Positions 1 to 8,220 of a stretch of DNA of 64,000 bases are shown one piece after another; the stretch's first letter is position 1, and every line of letters begins with the position of its first letter. The stretch is from Caulobacterales bacterium 32-69-10 (GTDB lineage: Bacteria; Pseudomonadota; Alphaproteobacteria; Caulobacterales; Caulobacteraceae). The notes below the pieces were generated by a model. The model was given only the letters and a program-made list of their open reading frames with translations. It was not told the DNA's origin and searched no databases. The position numbers and the translations under genes were made by a program. The stretch spans positions 37,219-101,218 of the forward strand of contig NCED01000001.1 of NCBI GenBank assembly GCA_002280485.1. Direction: 5' to 3'.

Positions 1-132
1 TTCAAAAATGGCGGCCCTGCCGAAGCTCACGCCCGCCGCCTAGCGCAGGCGAGCGCGAAAAACGGCCGCCCCGCCCTGGTGCGGGTGCAAGACAAGATTG
101 GAGGGATCATCGGAGAGGCACGATATGCCTAA
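1..132 (+). CDS. C-terminal end of an unidentified protein (partial, cut by window edge)
   Basis: An open frame runs from base 1 to a TAA at 130-132 and would encode the last 43 residues of a protein that starts outside the window. The residues are Ala/Arg-rich and end in GGIIGEARYA. I do not recognise the family. There is no start codon or ribosome binding site in view, so the only support is the uninterrupted frame at the very edge and protein-like composition. It could also be non-coding, since the DNA that follows is decayed. Confidence 0.3.
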   Translation, partial: FKNGGPAEAHARRLAQASAKNGRPALVRVQDKIGGIIGEARYA

Positions 133-320
133 GGAACGTGGCTGAGTGGTAGCCCGCCGGCGCCGGGGGCTTACGCGGATCTGCCTTACAGCCGCCGAGC
201 GCGGCGCAGTGGTCATCTAAGGGCAGGGGGTATTCCATTGGTGCGCTTTGAATATAGAAGCGTCGCTTTTGCTAATCCTCTCCGCATTGTTCGGCTCACT
301 CGCCTTCTCGGTAGGATATT

Positions 321-761
321 ATGATGATCAAGCAAAAGAACTTCCACTTAAAATTTCTATCTACCCCGCTCGATTCCCCTTCTAGGCCGGTACGTTTAGT
401 TAGAATCGCCACTCGTTGCGTGCTGGCGAGCTTGTTCGCCGGCGCGGCCACTTTAACTTTGTTGGTAGCTTGGGCCGTGCATGGAATAGGTTCGCTGCAC
501 GATCGGGTTCTCTTAGGCTCACTCATTCTGCCGTTTCTGTGGGGCGCCGGGGCGATTTGGGCGTTGACGGACGAGCGGCTATTGCGGCCTGTAATTGGTC
601 TGACGGCGGTCACGGCTATCGGAGCGGCAGCCGTCCTAGTGACAGACGCGCCTCCATGCCAAGAACGCTATCGTCTGGAGTCGTCATCGAGTTCTTGCGC
701 GCGACGGTGGCTTGGCATTCCATCATTCAACCCGCTCTCCACGCCTCACTGGCAGTTTTAG
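321..761 (+). CDS. small three-helix inner-membrane protein, DUF3649-like
   Basis: The 146-residue product has a polar N-terminus followed by three hydrophobic stretches at about residues 29-51, 60-80 and 87-108, then a Ser/Cys-rich tail that looks like read-through. The layout (a short cytoplasmic lead with Arg residues, a helix, a loop, a helix ending in an aromatic-Ala motif, then a third helix) resembles the DUF3649 family of roughly 90-100-residue proteins found beside PepSY and iron-uptake genes. Length beyond residue 110 exceeds that family. It lies in the decayed left end of the island, so it may itself be a relic. No clear ribosome binding site was seen. Function unknown. Confidence 0.35.
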   Translation: MMIKQKNFHLKFLSTPLDSPSRPVRLVRIATRCVLASLFAGAATLTLLVAWAVHGIGSLHDRVLLGSLILPFLWGAGAIWALTDERLLRPVIGLTAVTAIGAAAVLVTDAPPCQERYRLESSSSSCARRWLGIPSFNPLSTPHWQF

Positions 762-988
762 CGATCAAATATCCGTACACAATTCCGCATATAGTTGAGA
801 GATTTGATCGAATTGGAGACGTGACACCACTCCGATCTCGAATGCAGGTCCAGAGCGTGAACGGCATAGCTCGTAGATAATTTGAGGGCCGCGGGATTAT
901 TGAAACTTGGCGTTAGGCCTCTCGCAATTCTGAGTGCAATGCGATCGCAGATCGTTTAGCGGGCGCAGTCCGAGGCCTCGCCTGATCC

Positions 989-1709
989 ATGATCCAATTC
1001 CTTCTGGCCTTATCTCGGTGGAGCGCTCACGATCGTAAGCCCGTGCATCCTGCCCGTACTTCCCTTCGTGTTCGCCCTGACCTATCGACTATTACTTGGT
1101 CGATAGGTCGGGGCGACTTCGCTTTAGTCATTTCGGCGAAGGACAACACGACATCACCGAGCGCGCCATCCAGACCTTACTGGCGGAGCGGAACGGCCCC
1201 GAGGTAAAAGGCTGTTTCGTCGGCCGAGGCGGTTCGGGTCGGCTCCGCCCGACGTCGACAATCTGCTTAACCCCGAAACCTATATTGGCTACGAGCGGGC
1301 TCGCGGCTTCGCGTCCCCAGGAGGTCAGCGCCAGGACATGGTGGCACGCTACACCCTCCTGAGAGCCTTAGGGCAGACAATTGGGCCCTAGGCGGTGCAT
1401 GACGGCTGGGCAACGAGGATGCAACAGCAGTCGAGCCCGGTGGTCGCATCCGCTTGAGGTTCTCGGCCCGCGACTTGAATTTGGTCCTTAGCCCACCGGA
1501 AGGACGCGGCGAAATTCCGCATCCTTTTGGATGGGAAGCCACCCGGCCCCGATCACGGAGTCGACGCCGATGCCGACGGCAGAGGGATCGCAGACCGGCA
1601 GGCCGTCTTCCAACTAGTCCGACAAATCAAGCCAAGCAGCGGCTACCGGGAATTCGAGATTGAGTTTCTCGACCCCGGCATCCGAGCCTTTACCTTCACC
1701 TTCGGCTGA
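989..1709 (+). pseudogene. wrecked dipZ/ccdA-type cytochrome c biogenesis protein gene
   Basis: Pieces of a DipZ-like protein (CcdA membrane domain plus thioredoxin-like and C-terminal beta domains, about 580 residues when intact) are recognisable in order but in several frames. The start MIQFLLA (989-1009) continues, after one extra base, as YLGGALTIVSPCILPVLPF (1011-1067), the signature first CcdA helix with its Cys. Homology stops at about 1076. The C-terminal part resumes near 1132 with FGEGQHD, then NPETYIGYERARGFASPGG (from about 1269), RFSARDLNLVL (from about 1454), and GYREFEIEFLDPGIRAFTF ending at the stop at 1707-1709. The whole of the remaining membrane domain and most of the thioredoxin domain are missing. 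At least four frame changes and an internal TAG make it non-functional. Confidence 0.75.
1079..1109. repeat. 11-bp perfect inverted repeat at the dipZ deletion junction
   Basis: GACCTATCGAC (1079-1089) and GTCGATAGGTC (1099-1109) are exact reverse complements separated by nine bases. The hairpin sits just where DipZ homology breaks off and before its C-terminal part resumes. There is no T-run, so it does not look like a terminator. It may mark the deletion breakpoint. Confidence 0.6.
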
Positions 1710-1721
1710 CCGCGTGTTCGA

Positions 1722-2039
1722 TCAGGAACCGGCTTTCCGCGCCGGAGACGTCGAAAGAATAGTGATGTCGGTCTGGCTGGCATCTTCGATCCGGTCGCCG
1801 AATGCGACGATCTCAACATCTTGACCAGCCTTGAGCTGGGACCTTTCCGACTTCGCCTGTCCAATGTAGATGGTGGCGTCTGTCAGAGGGACCGTCACGT
1901 TGCGGCCCTCGGCCGTCTTGATCGTCAAATTCTCAACGGAAACCTGAGTCACCTTACCGGTGACGCTGAGTTCCCCATGGGCGGCCAACGGGGTAGCCGA
2001 AACCAAGAGCGCCACCAAAGCAAGCATCGCCTTCGTCAT
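1722..2039 (-). CDS. small exported beta-rich protein (DUF5666-like)
   Basis: The 105-residue product begins with a cleavable signal peptide (hydrophobic residues 3-18, AAHG at the cleavage region). The mature domain has regularly spaced short beta strands (VTGKVTQVS, LTIKT, VTVPL, VEIVAF), like the small OB/DUF5666-type periplasmic domains that often accompany metal-resistance genes. I chose the ATG at 2037-2039, preceded by an AGAGGA-type ribosome binding site, over an ATG 15 codons upstream because it gives a proper signal peptide. Its 3' end nearly abuts the dipZ relic on the other strand. Ligand unknown. Confidence 0.6.
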   Translation of the reverse strand: MTKAMLALVALLVSATPLAAHGELSVTGKVTQVSVENLTIKTAEGRNVTVPLTDATIYIGQAKSERSQLKAGQDVEIVAFGDRIEDASQTDITILSTSPARKAGS

Positions 2040-2108
2040 GTGAGCACGTCCTCTTCTTAAGGGTCCTACATACATTACGAACAATGGTGGTTCCGGCCCT
2101 CCACTCGA

Positions 2109-2969
2109 TCAGTCGATATCGCGCGCAATCCGGATGCCGTCGGCCCGAGACCGTTCATCGCTTCCACTCGCCACACGGGCAGCCGCGCGTATGTCGCCGA
2201 TGTAGTCTTCCCACGAACCGCCTCGCAGAACACGCCCGCCACAGTTGCCGGCCGTCCAAGCCAGGCTGTCCTCGGAGGCGCTAGCATATTCATCTCGCCA
2301 GCAATCGTCGGTCCATTCCCATAGGTTGCCGTGCATGTCGTGAAGACCGAAGGCGTTTGGAGGAAAGCTTCCTACGGGGACTGTTCTGAGTCGCGCAGGG
2401 CCTTCGGGATTGAGCGACGTCGCAGTGCTCGCATCGAAATTCGCTTGGTCCGATGTCAGGGTTCCTCCCCCGGCGAAGGCCGTCGTTGATCCTGCCCGGG
2501 CGGCGTATTCCCACTCGGCTTCGGAAAGCAGCCTGTAAGGCTTCCCCGACTTTCGGCTGAGCCATTCGGCGTAGGCGCGAGCGTTGTGCCAATCGACGTT
2601 GGTCACCGGCCGACGGCCACGCCCCCATCCCTCATCGGCCGGTCGATAGCCACGACAACCATCATCGCTCACGCAAGCATCCCATTGTTCGAAGGTGACT
2701 TCGAATTTCGAGACGGCGAACGGTTTCGGGATCGTCACCGGATGGAGTCTTTCAGCGCCGCGAAATTTCTCGTCCGGCGGAGAGCCCATCATGAAGCGTC
2801 CTTCGGGCACGACCACCATCTCCGGACATCCGATACAGTCTGTGAACGCGCCGCCGGGTCGCGGAGGCGACGTTGGAGGTGCTGCCGCGTTGGTCTGGGA
2901 AGGAAACCAAATGCTGATCGTCGCAGCAAGAGCCAAGCCTAGCGAGCCCGCGGAGTTGAACACGATCAT
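2109..2969 (-). CDS. exported SUMF1/formylglycine-generating-enzyme-like protein
   Basis: The 286-residue product has a signal peptide (about residues 1-28) and then a full FGE-sulfatase (SUMF1) domain. Landmarks are MVVVPEGRFMMGS (about 51-63), VTNVDWHNARAYAEWLS, YRLLSEAEWEYAARAG, GLHDMHGNLWEWTDD and RVLRGGSW near the C-terminus. Classical family members convert a Cys of sulfatases to formylglycine, but many bacterial relatives with this fold have other or unknown roles. No sulfatase gene is in the window, so the substrate is unknown. It is transcribed leftwards, divergent from the MFS gene, across a 213-bp gap that must hold both promoters. Confidence 0.75.
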   Translation of the reverse strand: MIVFNSAGSLGLALAATISIWFPSQTNAAAPPTSPPRPGGAFTDCIGCPEMVVVPEGRFMMGSPPDEKFRGAERLHPVTIPKPFAVSKFEVTFEQWDACVSDDGCRGYRPADEGWGRGRRPVTNVDWHNARAYAEWLSRKSGKPYRLLSEAEWEYAARAGSTTAFAGGGTLTSDQANFDASTATSLNPEGPARLRTVPVGSFPPNAFGLHDMHGNLWEWTDDCWRDEYASASEDSLAWTAGNCGGRVLRGGSWEDYIGDIRAAARVASGSDERSRADGIRIARDID

Positions 2970-3182
2970 CTTCCTTTCACCGGCAATCTGGCGTTCCGCC
3001 CGCGGGAGCGCACGGCTGCTAAATAGTTATACGGCCCACGAGCGGGCCGGCCCGCTCAGCTTGGCTCGTGTTGCCGGGAAAAGACTTAAGAGGGCTGCCC
3101 GGTTCGGCGAGCGTATTCTTAATGAGGCGCTTCACGCTGCAATTGCGGCAAACGAATTGGCCGCATGGAGGCTGGAGGCGGG

Positions 3183-4490
3183 ATGCTCGACGTTCTGAAG
3201 AATCGGACCTATCGCCATCTCTTCACGGCGCAGGTCATCGCCCTGATTGGAACCGGCCTTTTGACCGTCGCGCTCGGATTGCTCGCCTACGACCTTGCTG
3301 GAGGCCAGGCCAGCGCCGTGCTGGGTACCGCCCTGGCGATCAAGATGGTCGCCTATGTCGGCGTGGCTCCGATCGTCGGCGCCTACGCCAACCGCCTTCC
3401 TCGGCGAGCCTTTCTGGTCGCGATGGATCTCGTGCGGGGCGGTATTGCCCTGTCCCTGCCGTTCGTGAACCAGATCTGGCAGATCTACGTCTTGATCTTC
3501 CTGCTGCAGTCGTGCTCAGCGGCCTTCACGCCGATGTTCCAAGCCACCATTCCGGACGTACTGCCCGAGGAGAAGGACTACACCCGCGCCCTGTCTCTCT
3601 CGCGTCTCGCCTACGATACCGAAAGCCTGATCAGCCCAGCCTTGGCGGCGGCGTTGCTCACGGTGATCAGCTATCACGGTCTCTTCGCCGGCACGGTGGT
3701 CGGCTTCCTCGGATCGGCCGCCCTGGTGGTCTCGGTCCAGATGCCGAAGCAGGAGCGTTCCGAGCGCAAAGGGGGCATCTACGAGAACACCACGCGCGGA
3801 ATGCGCATCTACCTCTCGACGCCGCGCCTGAAAGGACTGCTCGCCCTCAATCTGTCTGTCGCCGCCGCCGGAGCGATGGTGATCGTCAATACGGTGGTGA
3901 TGGTCAGGACCGTTATAGGCCGGAGCGCGTCGGACGTGGGCTGGGCGCTGGCGGCCTTCGGCTTTGGCTCGATGCTCGCCGCGATCGTCCTGCCTCGGCT
4001 TCTCGATAAGACGGCAGACCGGACGGTGATGCTCGCCGCCGCTTGGGCTTTGGCTGCGGGTCTGTTCGTGTTCTCGGCGTTCGTAAACGCGCCCCCTTCG
4101 CTGCTTTGGCCGATTCTGTTGGGCTTCTGGTTCGCCTTCGGTATCGGCTACTCGGCGATTGAAACGCCGGCTGGACGGCTGTTGAAGCGTTCGGCTTCCT
4201 CAGCCGACCGCCCCGCCGTGTTCGCAGCCCAGTTCGCCCTCTCCCACGCCTGCTGGCTGATCAGCTATCCCGTCGCCGGCTGGCTCGGGGCGCAGGCCGG
4301 AATGCGCGTGGCCCTGCTCGCGCTTGGCGCGATCACCGTGGTCGGCGCCGTGATCGGCTGGCGGGTGTGGCCGAAGGATGATCCTGACGTCGTCGACCAC
4401 GAGCACGACGACGGAAGCACCCACGCCCATCCGTTCGTCATAGACGACGACCATCGCCGCTGGCCCAAGTCCAAGACGGCGCCGAACTGA
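3183..4490 (+). CDS. MFS exporter with His/Asp-rich C-terminal tail, probable metal efflux
   Basis: A 435-residue major facilitator with about 12 hydrophobic segments; YANRLPRRAFLVAMD between helices 2 and 3 is the family's loop signature. The last ~30 residues are cytoplasmic and rich in His and Asp (DHEHDDGSTHAHPF, then DDDHRRW), as in NreB-type nickel exporters, which suggests a divalent metal substrate. I placed the start at ATG 3183 because GGAGG lies four bases upstream; an in-frame ATG at 3165 has no such site. Followed 39 bp later by copC on the same strand. The exact metal is inference from tail and context. Confidence 0.75.
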   Translation: MLDVLKNRTYRHLFTAQVIALIGTGLLTVALGLLAYDLAGGQASAVLGTALAIKMVAYVGVAPIVGAYANRLPRRAFLVAMDLVRGGIALSLPFVNQIWQIYVLIFLLQSCSAAFTPMFQATIPDVLPEEKDYTRALSLSRLAYDTESLISPALAAALLTVISYHGLFAGTVVGFLGSAALVVSVQMPKQERSERKGGIYENTTRGMRIYLSTPRLKGLLALNLSVAAAGAMVIVNTVVMVRTVIGRSASDVGWALAAFGFGSMLAAIVLPRLLDKTADRTVMLAAAWALAAGLFVFSAFVNAPPSLLWPILLGFWFAFGIGYSAIETPAGRLLKRSASSADRPAVFAAQFALSHACWLISYPVAGWLGAQAGMRVALLALGAITVVGAVIGWRVWPKDDPDVVDHEHDDGSTHAHPFVIDDDHRRWPKSKTAPN

Positions 4491-4529
4491 CCGCTCGCGC
4501 GCCAGCGGGCAAGACGAGGAGGAAATGAG

Positions 4530-4898
4530 ATGACCAACCGCGTGACATGCATCGCCCTTGCCGGCGCCTTGGCCCTTACGGCGTCTTACGCCGTGGCGCA
4601 CCCGCGATTGATATCGGCCTCGCCAGAGCGCGGCGAGAAGCTGGCTTCGTCGCCTAAGGAAGTGCGGGTCAAGTTCAGCGAGCCGATCAAGACGGCCAGT
4701 TCAAAATTCGAGCTGCAGGACGCCGCGGGCAAGGCGCTGCGTACCGGAGCCCTGAAGAACGCCACCGGCGACCAGAGCACGGTGGTGCTTCCGATTGCGG
4801 CGAAGCTGGGCCCCGGCATCTACAGCGTGAAGTGGAGCGTCGTCTCCGAAGCCCACGCGTCCGTGCCCGGCCGCTACAACTTCGAGATCAAACGTTGA
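4530..4898 (+). CDS. copC: CopC-family periplasmic copper-binding protein
   Basis: The 122-residue product has a signal peptide ending in AVA, directly followed by the mature N-terminus HPRLISASPERG. An N-terminal His is the first copper ligand in CopC. The rest is one CopC beta-sandwich with the family motifs VRVKFSEPI, GPGIYSVKWSVVSEAH (containing the second His) and a C-terminal GRYNFEI. GAGGAGGAA precedes the start. It follows the MFS exporter closely and probably shares its transcript. CopC delivers or stores periplasmic copper; no CopD partner is in the window. Confidence 0.85.
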   Translation: MTNRVTCIALAGALALTASYAVAHPRLISASPERGEKLASSPKEVRVKFSEPIKTASSKFELQDAAGKALRTGALKNATGDQSTVVLPIAAKLGPGIYSVKWSVVSEAHASVPGRYNFEIKR

Positions 4899-4908
4899 GG
4901 GAGGCCGC

Positions 4909-5583
4909 CTAACGAGCGGCGGCCGCCACCGGCTTATTGGCCTCGATATTGTTCAGGTTGCCGTACCCGCCCGGAGGAACAAGGTTGTAGAAGCCCGACA
5001 ACTTCAGCTTGACCACCACCGGGTTGCGCGACTGGTTCTGCAAATACCAGCCGTGAACGCCGGGGATCGGCGCAATCAGCGTGCCGTTGCCGCCGGTTCC
5101 GGTCGCCTGCTTATACTCGACGACCTTGGCTTCGGGCACGCCCGGCCCTGCCGGCGTCTCGCCGTGGAAGTCGTAGTAGAACTCTTCCGGGTTCGGGATA
5201 CCGGCGACGGACCAGGAGTAGACGAAACTGTCCCCCGCCTTCATCTGCACCTTGTATTCCAGTTCGTCGCCGCGGTTCTCATCGCCCCCCGCGGCCAGCG
5301 GGATATCGATGGTGTCGGTCCGGTACGGGGTCGGGTACTCGCGCGTGGTCGAGGTGGTCCCCGCCGCGACCGTCGCCGTCTTGGGCTGCGGCGTACCCAG
5401 CTTATAAAGCCCGGTCGCGCGGCCGAAACCGGTCGGATCGACCTGGAACTCGGCGGGCAGCAGGAAGCCGACCGTAACGACAGTGGCGACGACTACGGCG
5501 CCGCCGACGATCAGCGCCAGACGGCTGCGGCTCGGCGGCCGCGTGGTTTGGCCTTCGACCTGAACTTGCGTTTCCTCGGTCAT
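4909..5583 (-). CDS. single-pass periplasmic anchor protein paired with HupE (copy 1)
   Basis: The 224-residue product has a cytoplasmic Arg-rich N-terminus, one transmembrane helix (about 23-46), and a periplasmic domain with VQMKAGDSFVYSWSV, FYYDFHGETP and HGWYLQNQS motifs. It belongs to a family usually annotated only as a transmembrane anchor protein beside HupE/UreJ genes. The sequence gives no catalytic motif. It starts one base after the upstream hupE gene ends, so the two are co-translated. A paralogue at 7512-8219 has the same architecture and motifs. Probable role, inferred from pairing: support of nickel or cobalt traffic at the inner membrane. Confidence 0.7.
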   Translation of the reverse strand: MTEETQVQVEGQTTRPPSRSRLALIVGGAVVVATVVTVGFLLPAEFQVDPTGFGRATGLYKLGTPQPKTATVAAGTTSTTREYPTPYRTDTIDIPLAAGGDENRGDELEYKVQMKAGDSFVYSWSVAGIPNPEEFYYDFHGETPAGPGVPEAKVVEYKQATGTGGNGTLIAPIPGVHGWYLQNQSRNPVVVKLKLSGFYNLVPPGGYGNLNNIEANKPVAAAAR

Positions 5584-5584
5584 G

Positions 5585-6310
5585 TCAGGCCTTTCCGGTG
5601 AAATAGCCGGCCAGCTGGTACTCCATCAGGATGAAGCCGGCGGTGAGGATGAGGACATTGGTCGCCACGGCGTAACGGGCGAACCCGCGGGTCTTTCGCC
5701 AGGCGATGATCAAGGCCAGCACGATGGAAAGCGCCAGGAGCTGGCCGATCTCCACCCCGACATTGAAGGAGATCATGTTGGTGAGCAGGCCCTCCTTGGA
5801 CAGCCTGAGATCCTGCAATTTCGTCGCCAGGCCGAAGCCGTGCACAAGGCCGAAGCCGAGCACCGCGACCTTGGTGTTGGGCTGGAAGCCGAACACCGTT
5901 TTGAACCCGCCGAGATTATCGAAGGCCTTGTAGGCCACCGACAGGCCGATCACCGCGTCGACGAGGTAGGGGTTGACGTGGATGTTGGCCAGGACCCCGG
6001 TCAGCAGGGTGATCGAGTGGCCGATCGAGAACATGGTCACGTAGAGGGCGACGTGGCGCAGGTTGTGGAGGAAGAAGATCACGCCGACGAGGAACAGCAG
6101 GTGATCGTACCCGGTCACCATGTGCTTGGCGCCCAGGTAGATGAACGGAATGATCTGCGGCCCGCGGCTGGCCGCCACGAAGGCCGCATCCTTGCCGGCG
6201 ATGCCGTGGGCCAGGGCCTGGTCGAACCCGCCTACCGCGAGCAGCGCTAGGAGAGCGATGAGTGCGGCGCCGACTAGACCAAAGACCGACGGCCGCATTG
6301 GACCCTCCAT
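5585..6310 (-). CDS. HupE/UreJ-family membrane protein (copy 1)
   Basis: The 241-residue product carries an N-terminal membrane/signal segment ending at ALAHG and then six or more hydrophobic helices. Diagnostic motifs are GAKHMVTGYDHLLFL, SIGHSITLL and LGFGLVHGFGLA, which contain the conserved His and Asp residues of HupE/UreJ proteins that carry nickel or cobalt. The start at 6310 follows GGGAGG by five bases. It is the first gene of a two-gene unit with the anchor protein. The paralogous pair lies at 7512-8925. No hydrogenase or urease is nearby; the neighbours are efflux genes. Confidence 0.8.
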   Translation of the reverse strand: MEGPMRPSVFGLVGAALIALLALLAVGGFDQALAHGIAGKDAAFVAASRGPQIIPFIYLGAKHMVTGYDHLLFLVGVIFFLHNLRHVALYVTMFSIGHSITLLTGVLANIHVNPYLVDAVIGLSVAYKAFDNLGGFKTVFGFQPNTKVAVLGFGLVHGFGLATKLQDLRLSKEGLLTNMISFNVGVEIGQLLALSIVLALIIAWRKTRGFARYAVATNVLILTAGFILMEYQLAGYFTGKA

Positions 6311-6398
6311 TCCATCCTCCCGGAGCGTGAGCTCTCTAGTGTGTTTACGCAGCCAAACGGCCGTACCCCTCGGCTCAAATGGTCGGAATCCAAAGATA

Positions 6399-6412
6399 TT
6401 GGTCTAGACCAA
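6399..6412. promoter_or_regulatory. 14-bp perfect palindrome in a divergent promoter region, candidate operator
   Basis: TTGGTCTAGACCAA is a perfect palindrome midway in the 162-bp gap between the leftward hupE copy 1 (start 6310) and the rightward DUF6644-like gene (start 6473). Position and symmetry suggest a dimeric repressor site controlling one or both directions. No cognate regulator gene is adjacent. Confidence 0.5.
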
Positions 6413-6472
6413 GGATGGAGTGGTCAGGGTCAATTCCACCATCTAAGGTTCTGCGCTGGCATAGGGGTCCAG

Positions 6473-6988
6473 ATGTTCCGCGACAATCCGGAACTGCTTC
6501 GGTTCGTAGAGTGGATTCAGGCCAGCAGCACTTCGATGGCTCTGGTCGAGGTTACTGCTGACCAGCCGCTGTCTCTGCTTTTCATACAAACGCTCCACAT
6601 CCTCGGCGTCAGCGTCATCATCGGCGCCGGGTGGTTGTCGGGTGTTTGGCTGCTGGGCGTTGTTCCTCTGCGCAATGCCTTGGGCGCCTCGCCGCGACGG
6701 CTGGTCATGGCGTGCTACCCGGCGCTCTGCGTGCTGGCCCTGACCGGCCTCGTGCTAATCATCCGCAGACCGGACCGGATCCTGCTCAGCACATCCTTTC
6801 CGATCAAGCTGGTGCTAATCGCCGTCGGCCTGTCCCTCATGATCGCTCTCGATCGCAGCCTACGGGGCGACGAAGAGTACTGGGGGCGAACCGATGCGCG
6901 CCGAATTCAGGCGCGCATCCTCGGCTTGGCGATCATCGTCATCTGGAGCGCGACGGTCTTCGCGGCTCGCTGGATTCCATTCGCATGA
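6473..6988 (+). CDS. DUF6644-like four-helix membrane protein (first of a pair)
   Basis: The 171-residue product starts MFRDNPELLRFVEWIQAS, a lead typical of the DUF6644 family, followed by about four hydrophobic segments with a His near the start of the first (FIQTLHILGVSVIIGAG). Such proteins resemble small cytochrome-b-like bundles, but the function is unknown. The open frame extends 44 codons upstream; I take ATG 6473 because the family start fits and upstream residues are not protein-like. Its TGA overlaps the ATG of the next gene (ATGA), so the two are coupled. Confidence 0.65.
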   Translation: MFRDNPELLRFVEWIQASSTSMALVEVTADQPLSLLFIQTLHILGVSVIIGAGWLSGVWLLGVVPLRNALGASPRRLVMACYPALCVLALTGLVLIIRRPDRILLSTSFPIKLVLIAVGLSLMIALDRSLRGDEEYWGRTDARRIQARILGLAIIVIWSATVFAARWIPFA

Positions 6989-7491
6989 CCGACCTGATCG
7001 CGCTCATCACGAGCACGGCCGACTGGCCTGTGCTTCAGGCCATCGGCGAGAGCTTCTGGTGGATGAACCTCGACGCCGCCCATATCCTGACCCAGGCCCT
7101 GACGGTGGGCACGATCGCCATCATCGATCTTCGATTGCTCGGCCTGGCGTTTCGCAAGGCCGCCGTTACCGAACTCTCCGGCCGCATCCTGCCTTGGACC
7201 TGGGTGGGCTTCGGCGGTGCGGCGGCGACCGGGCTGCTCCTCTTCGTCATCAACCCCGGCATGTACGTCACCAACCGGGCCTTCTGGCTGAAGATCGCCT
7301 TCATGGCCTTGGCCGCGGTGAACATGGGGGTATTCCACGTCCTCACCTGGCGCAGCGTCGGAGATTGGGACCAGGGGCGACCGACGCCGATCGCGGCGAA
7401 AGCGGCCGGCCTTCTATCCCTGACGTTCTGGATCTGCTCCGTCGCGTCCGCCCGCTACATCTGGTTCCCATGGTCGACGGGCCAGCCTTGA
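6985..7491 (+). CDS. DUF6644-like membrane protein (second of a pair)
   Basis: The 168-residue product has four hydrophobic segments; the first carries a conserved-looking His (WWMNLDAAHILTQAL), matching the arrangement in its upstream partner, and the last is a C-terminal helix ending WFPW. The ATG overlaps the preceding stop by four bases. The pair sits between two HupE/anchor cassettes on the other strand, and ends only 20 bp from the convergent anchor gene copy 2. A two-subunit membrane complex is a reasonable inference; substrate and cofactor are unknown. Confidence 0.65.
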   Translation: MTDLIALITSTADWPVLQAIGESFWWMNLDAAHILTQALTVGTIAIIDLRLLGLAFRKAAVTELSGRILPWTWVGFGGAAATGLLLFVINPGMYVTNRAFWLKIAFMALAAVNMGVFHVLTWRSVGDWDQGRPTPIAAKAAGLLSLTFWICSVASARYIWFPWSTGQP

Positions 7492-7511
7492 GCGCTCGGT
7501 CGCCCTCTTCC

Positions 7512-8219
7512 TCAGTTGCCCGATAGGACGTCCGGGATGGCTGGCTGGGGCTTTGCCGCCTCAGCCGCCAATTCGCTCTGGGGGCGGATGCGGGCAAGGT
7601 TGCCCTCCTGCCCCGGCGGGATGAGGTCGTAGAAGCCTGACACGCGCAGGCGCACCGTAACCGGCACCGCAGACTGGTTCTGCAGGTACCAGCCGTGGAT
7701 GCCCTCGAACGGCGCCACAAGCGCCCCATTGTCCTTCGACCCCGTCGCCTTGCGATAGTCGGATACGGTCATCTTCTGGCCCGGCCCCGGCACGGTGTGG
7801 CCATGGAAGTCAGAATAGAACTCGTCGGGAAGATCGATCCCCTCGACGACCCACGAGTAGACGTAGGTTGCGCCGGCCTTCATGCGCACCTTTAGCTCGA
7901 GTTCGCTCAGCCCCTCCGGCTTGTCGGGCGAGTCCAGCTTGATGAGAAACTCGTCGGTCCGGAAGGGCGTGGGGTAGTTGCGCGCGAGCGGCTGATTGCC
8001 AGCCGTCGCCGCAACCTGCACCTCGGGCGGGGCCCACAGACGACTGAGGCCGGTGGCCTTGCCGATGCCCAGCGGGTCGGCGTTGTACTCGGCCGGCAGG
8101 ATGGCCCCGCAGACGATCAGCACGCCGGCAACGAGCGCGCCGCCGGTGTAGAGCAGCAGACGTTTGGCCGAAGGCGGATTGGCGACGCGACCTTCGGTGG
8201 GCGTGGTGTTCTCGGCCAT
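7512..8219 (-). CDS. single-pass periplasmic anchor protein paired with HupE (copy 2)
   Basis: The 235-residue paralogue of the protein at 4909-5583 has one N-terminal transmembrane helix (about 23-46), then VRMKAGATYVYSWVV, FYSDFHGHTVPGPG and HGWYLQNQS. The same spacing to its hupE partner (one base) is kept. Sequence divergence between the copies is clear, so the duplication is not recent. It is transcribed away from hupE copy 2 and possibly from the czc operon upstream. Function inferred only from association. Confidence 0.7.
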   Translation of the reverse strand: MAENTTPTEGRVANPPSAKRLLLYTGGALVAGVLIVCGAILPAEYNADPLGIGKATGLSRLWAPPEVQVAATAGNQPLARNYPTPFRTDEFLIKLDSPDKPEGLSELELKVRMKAGATYVYSWVVEGIDLPDEFYSDFHGHTVPGPGQKMTVSDYRKATGSKDNGALVAPFEGIHGWYLQNQSAVPVTVRLRVSGFYDLIPPGQEGNLARIRPQSELAAEAAKPQPAIPDVLSGN

Positions 8220-8220
8220 G

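Noticed and set aside
133..200. tRNA-like string GTGGCTGAGTGGTAG near the left edge
   Set aside because: No acceptor, anticodon or T-arm pairing could be built around it.
248..385. 45-codon frame starting TTG with one hydrophobic segment and ending in PARFPF
   Set aside because: It overlaps the start of the better-supported 321-761 frame, has a TTG start without a ribosome site, and lies in decayed DNA.
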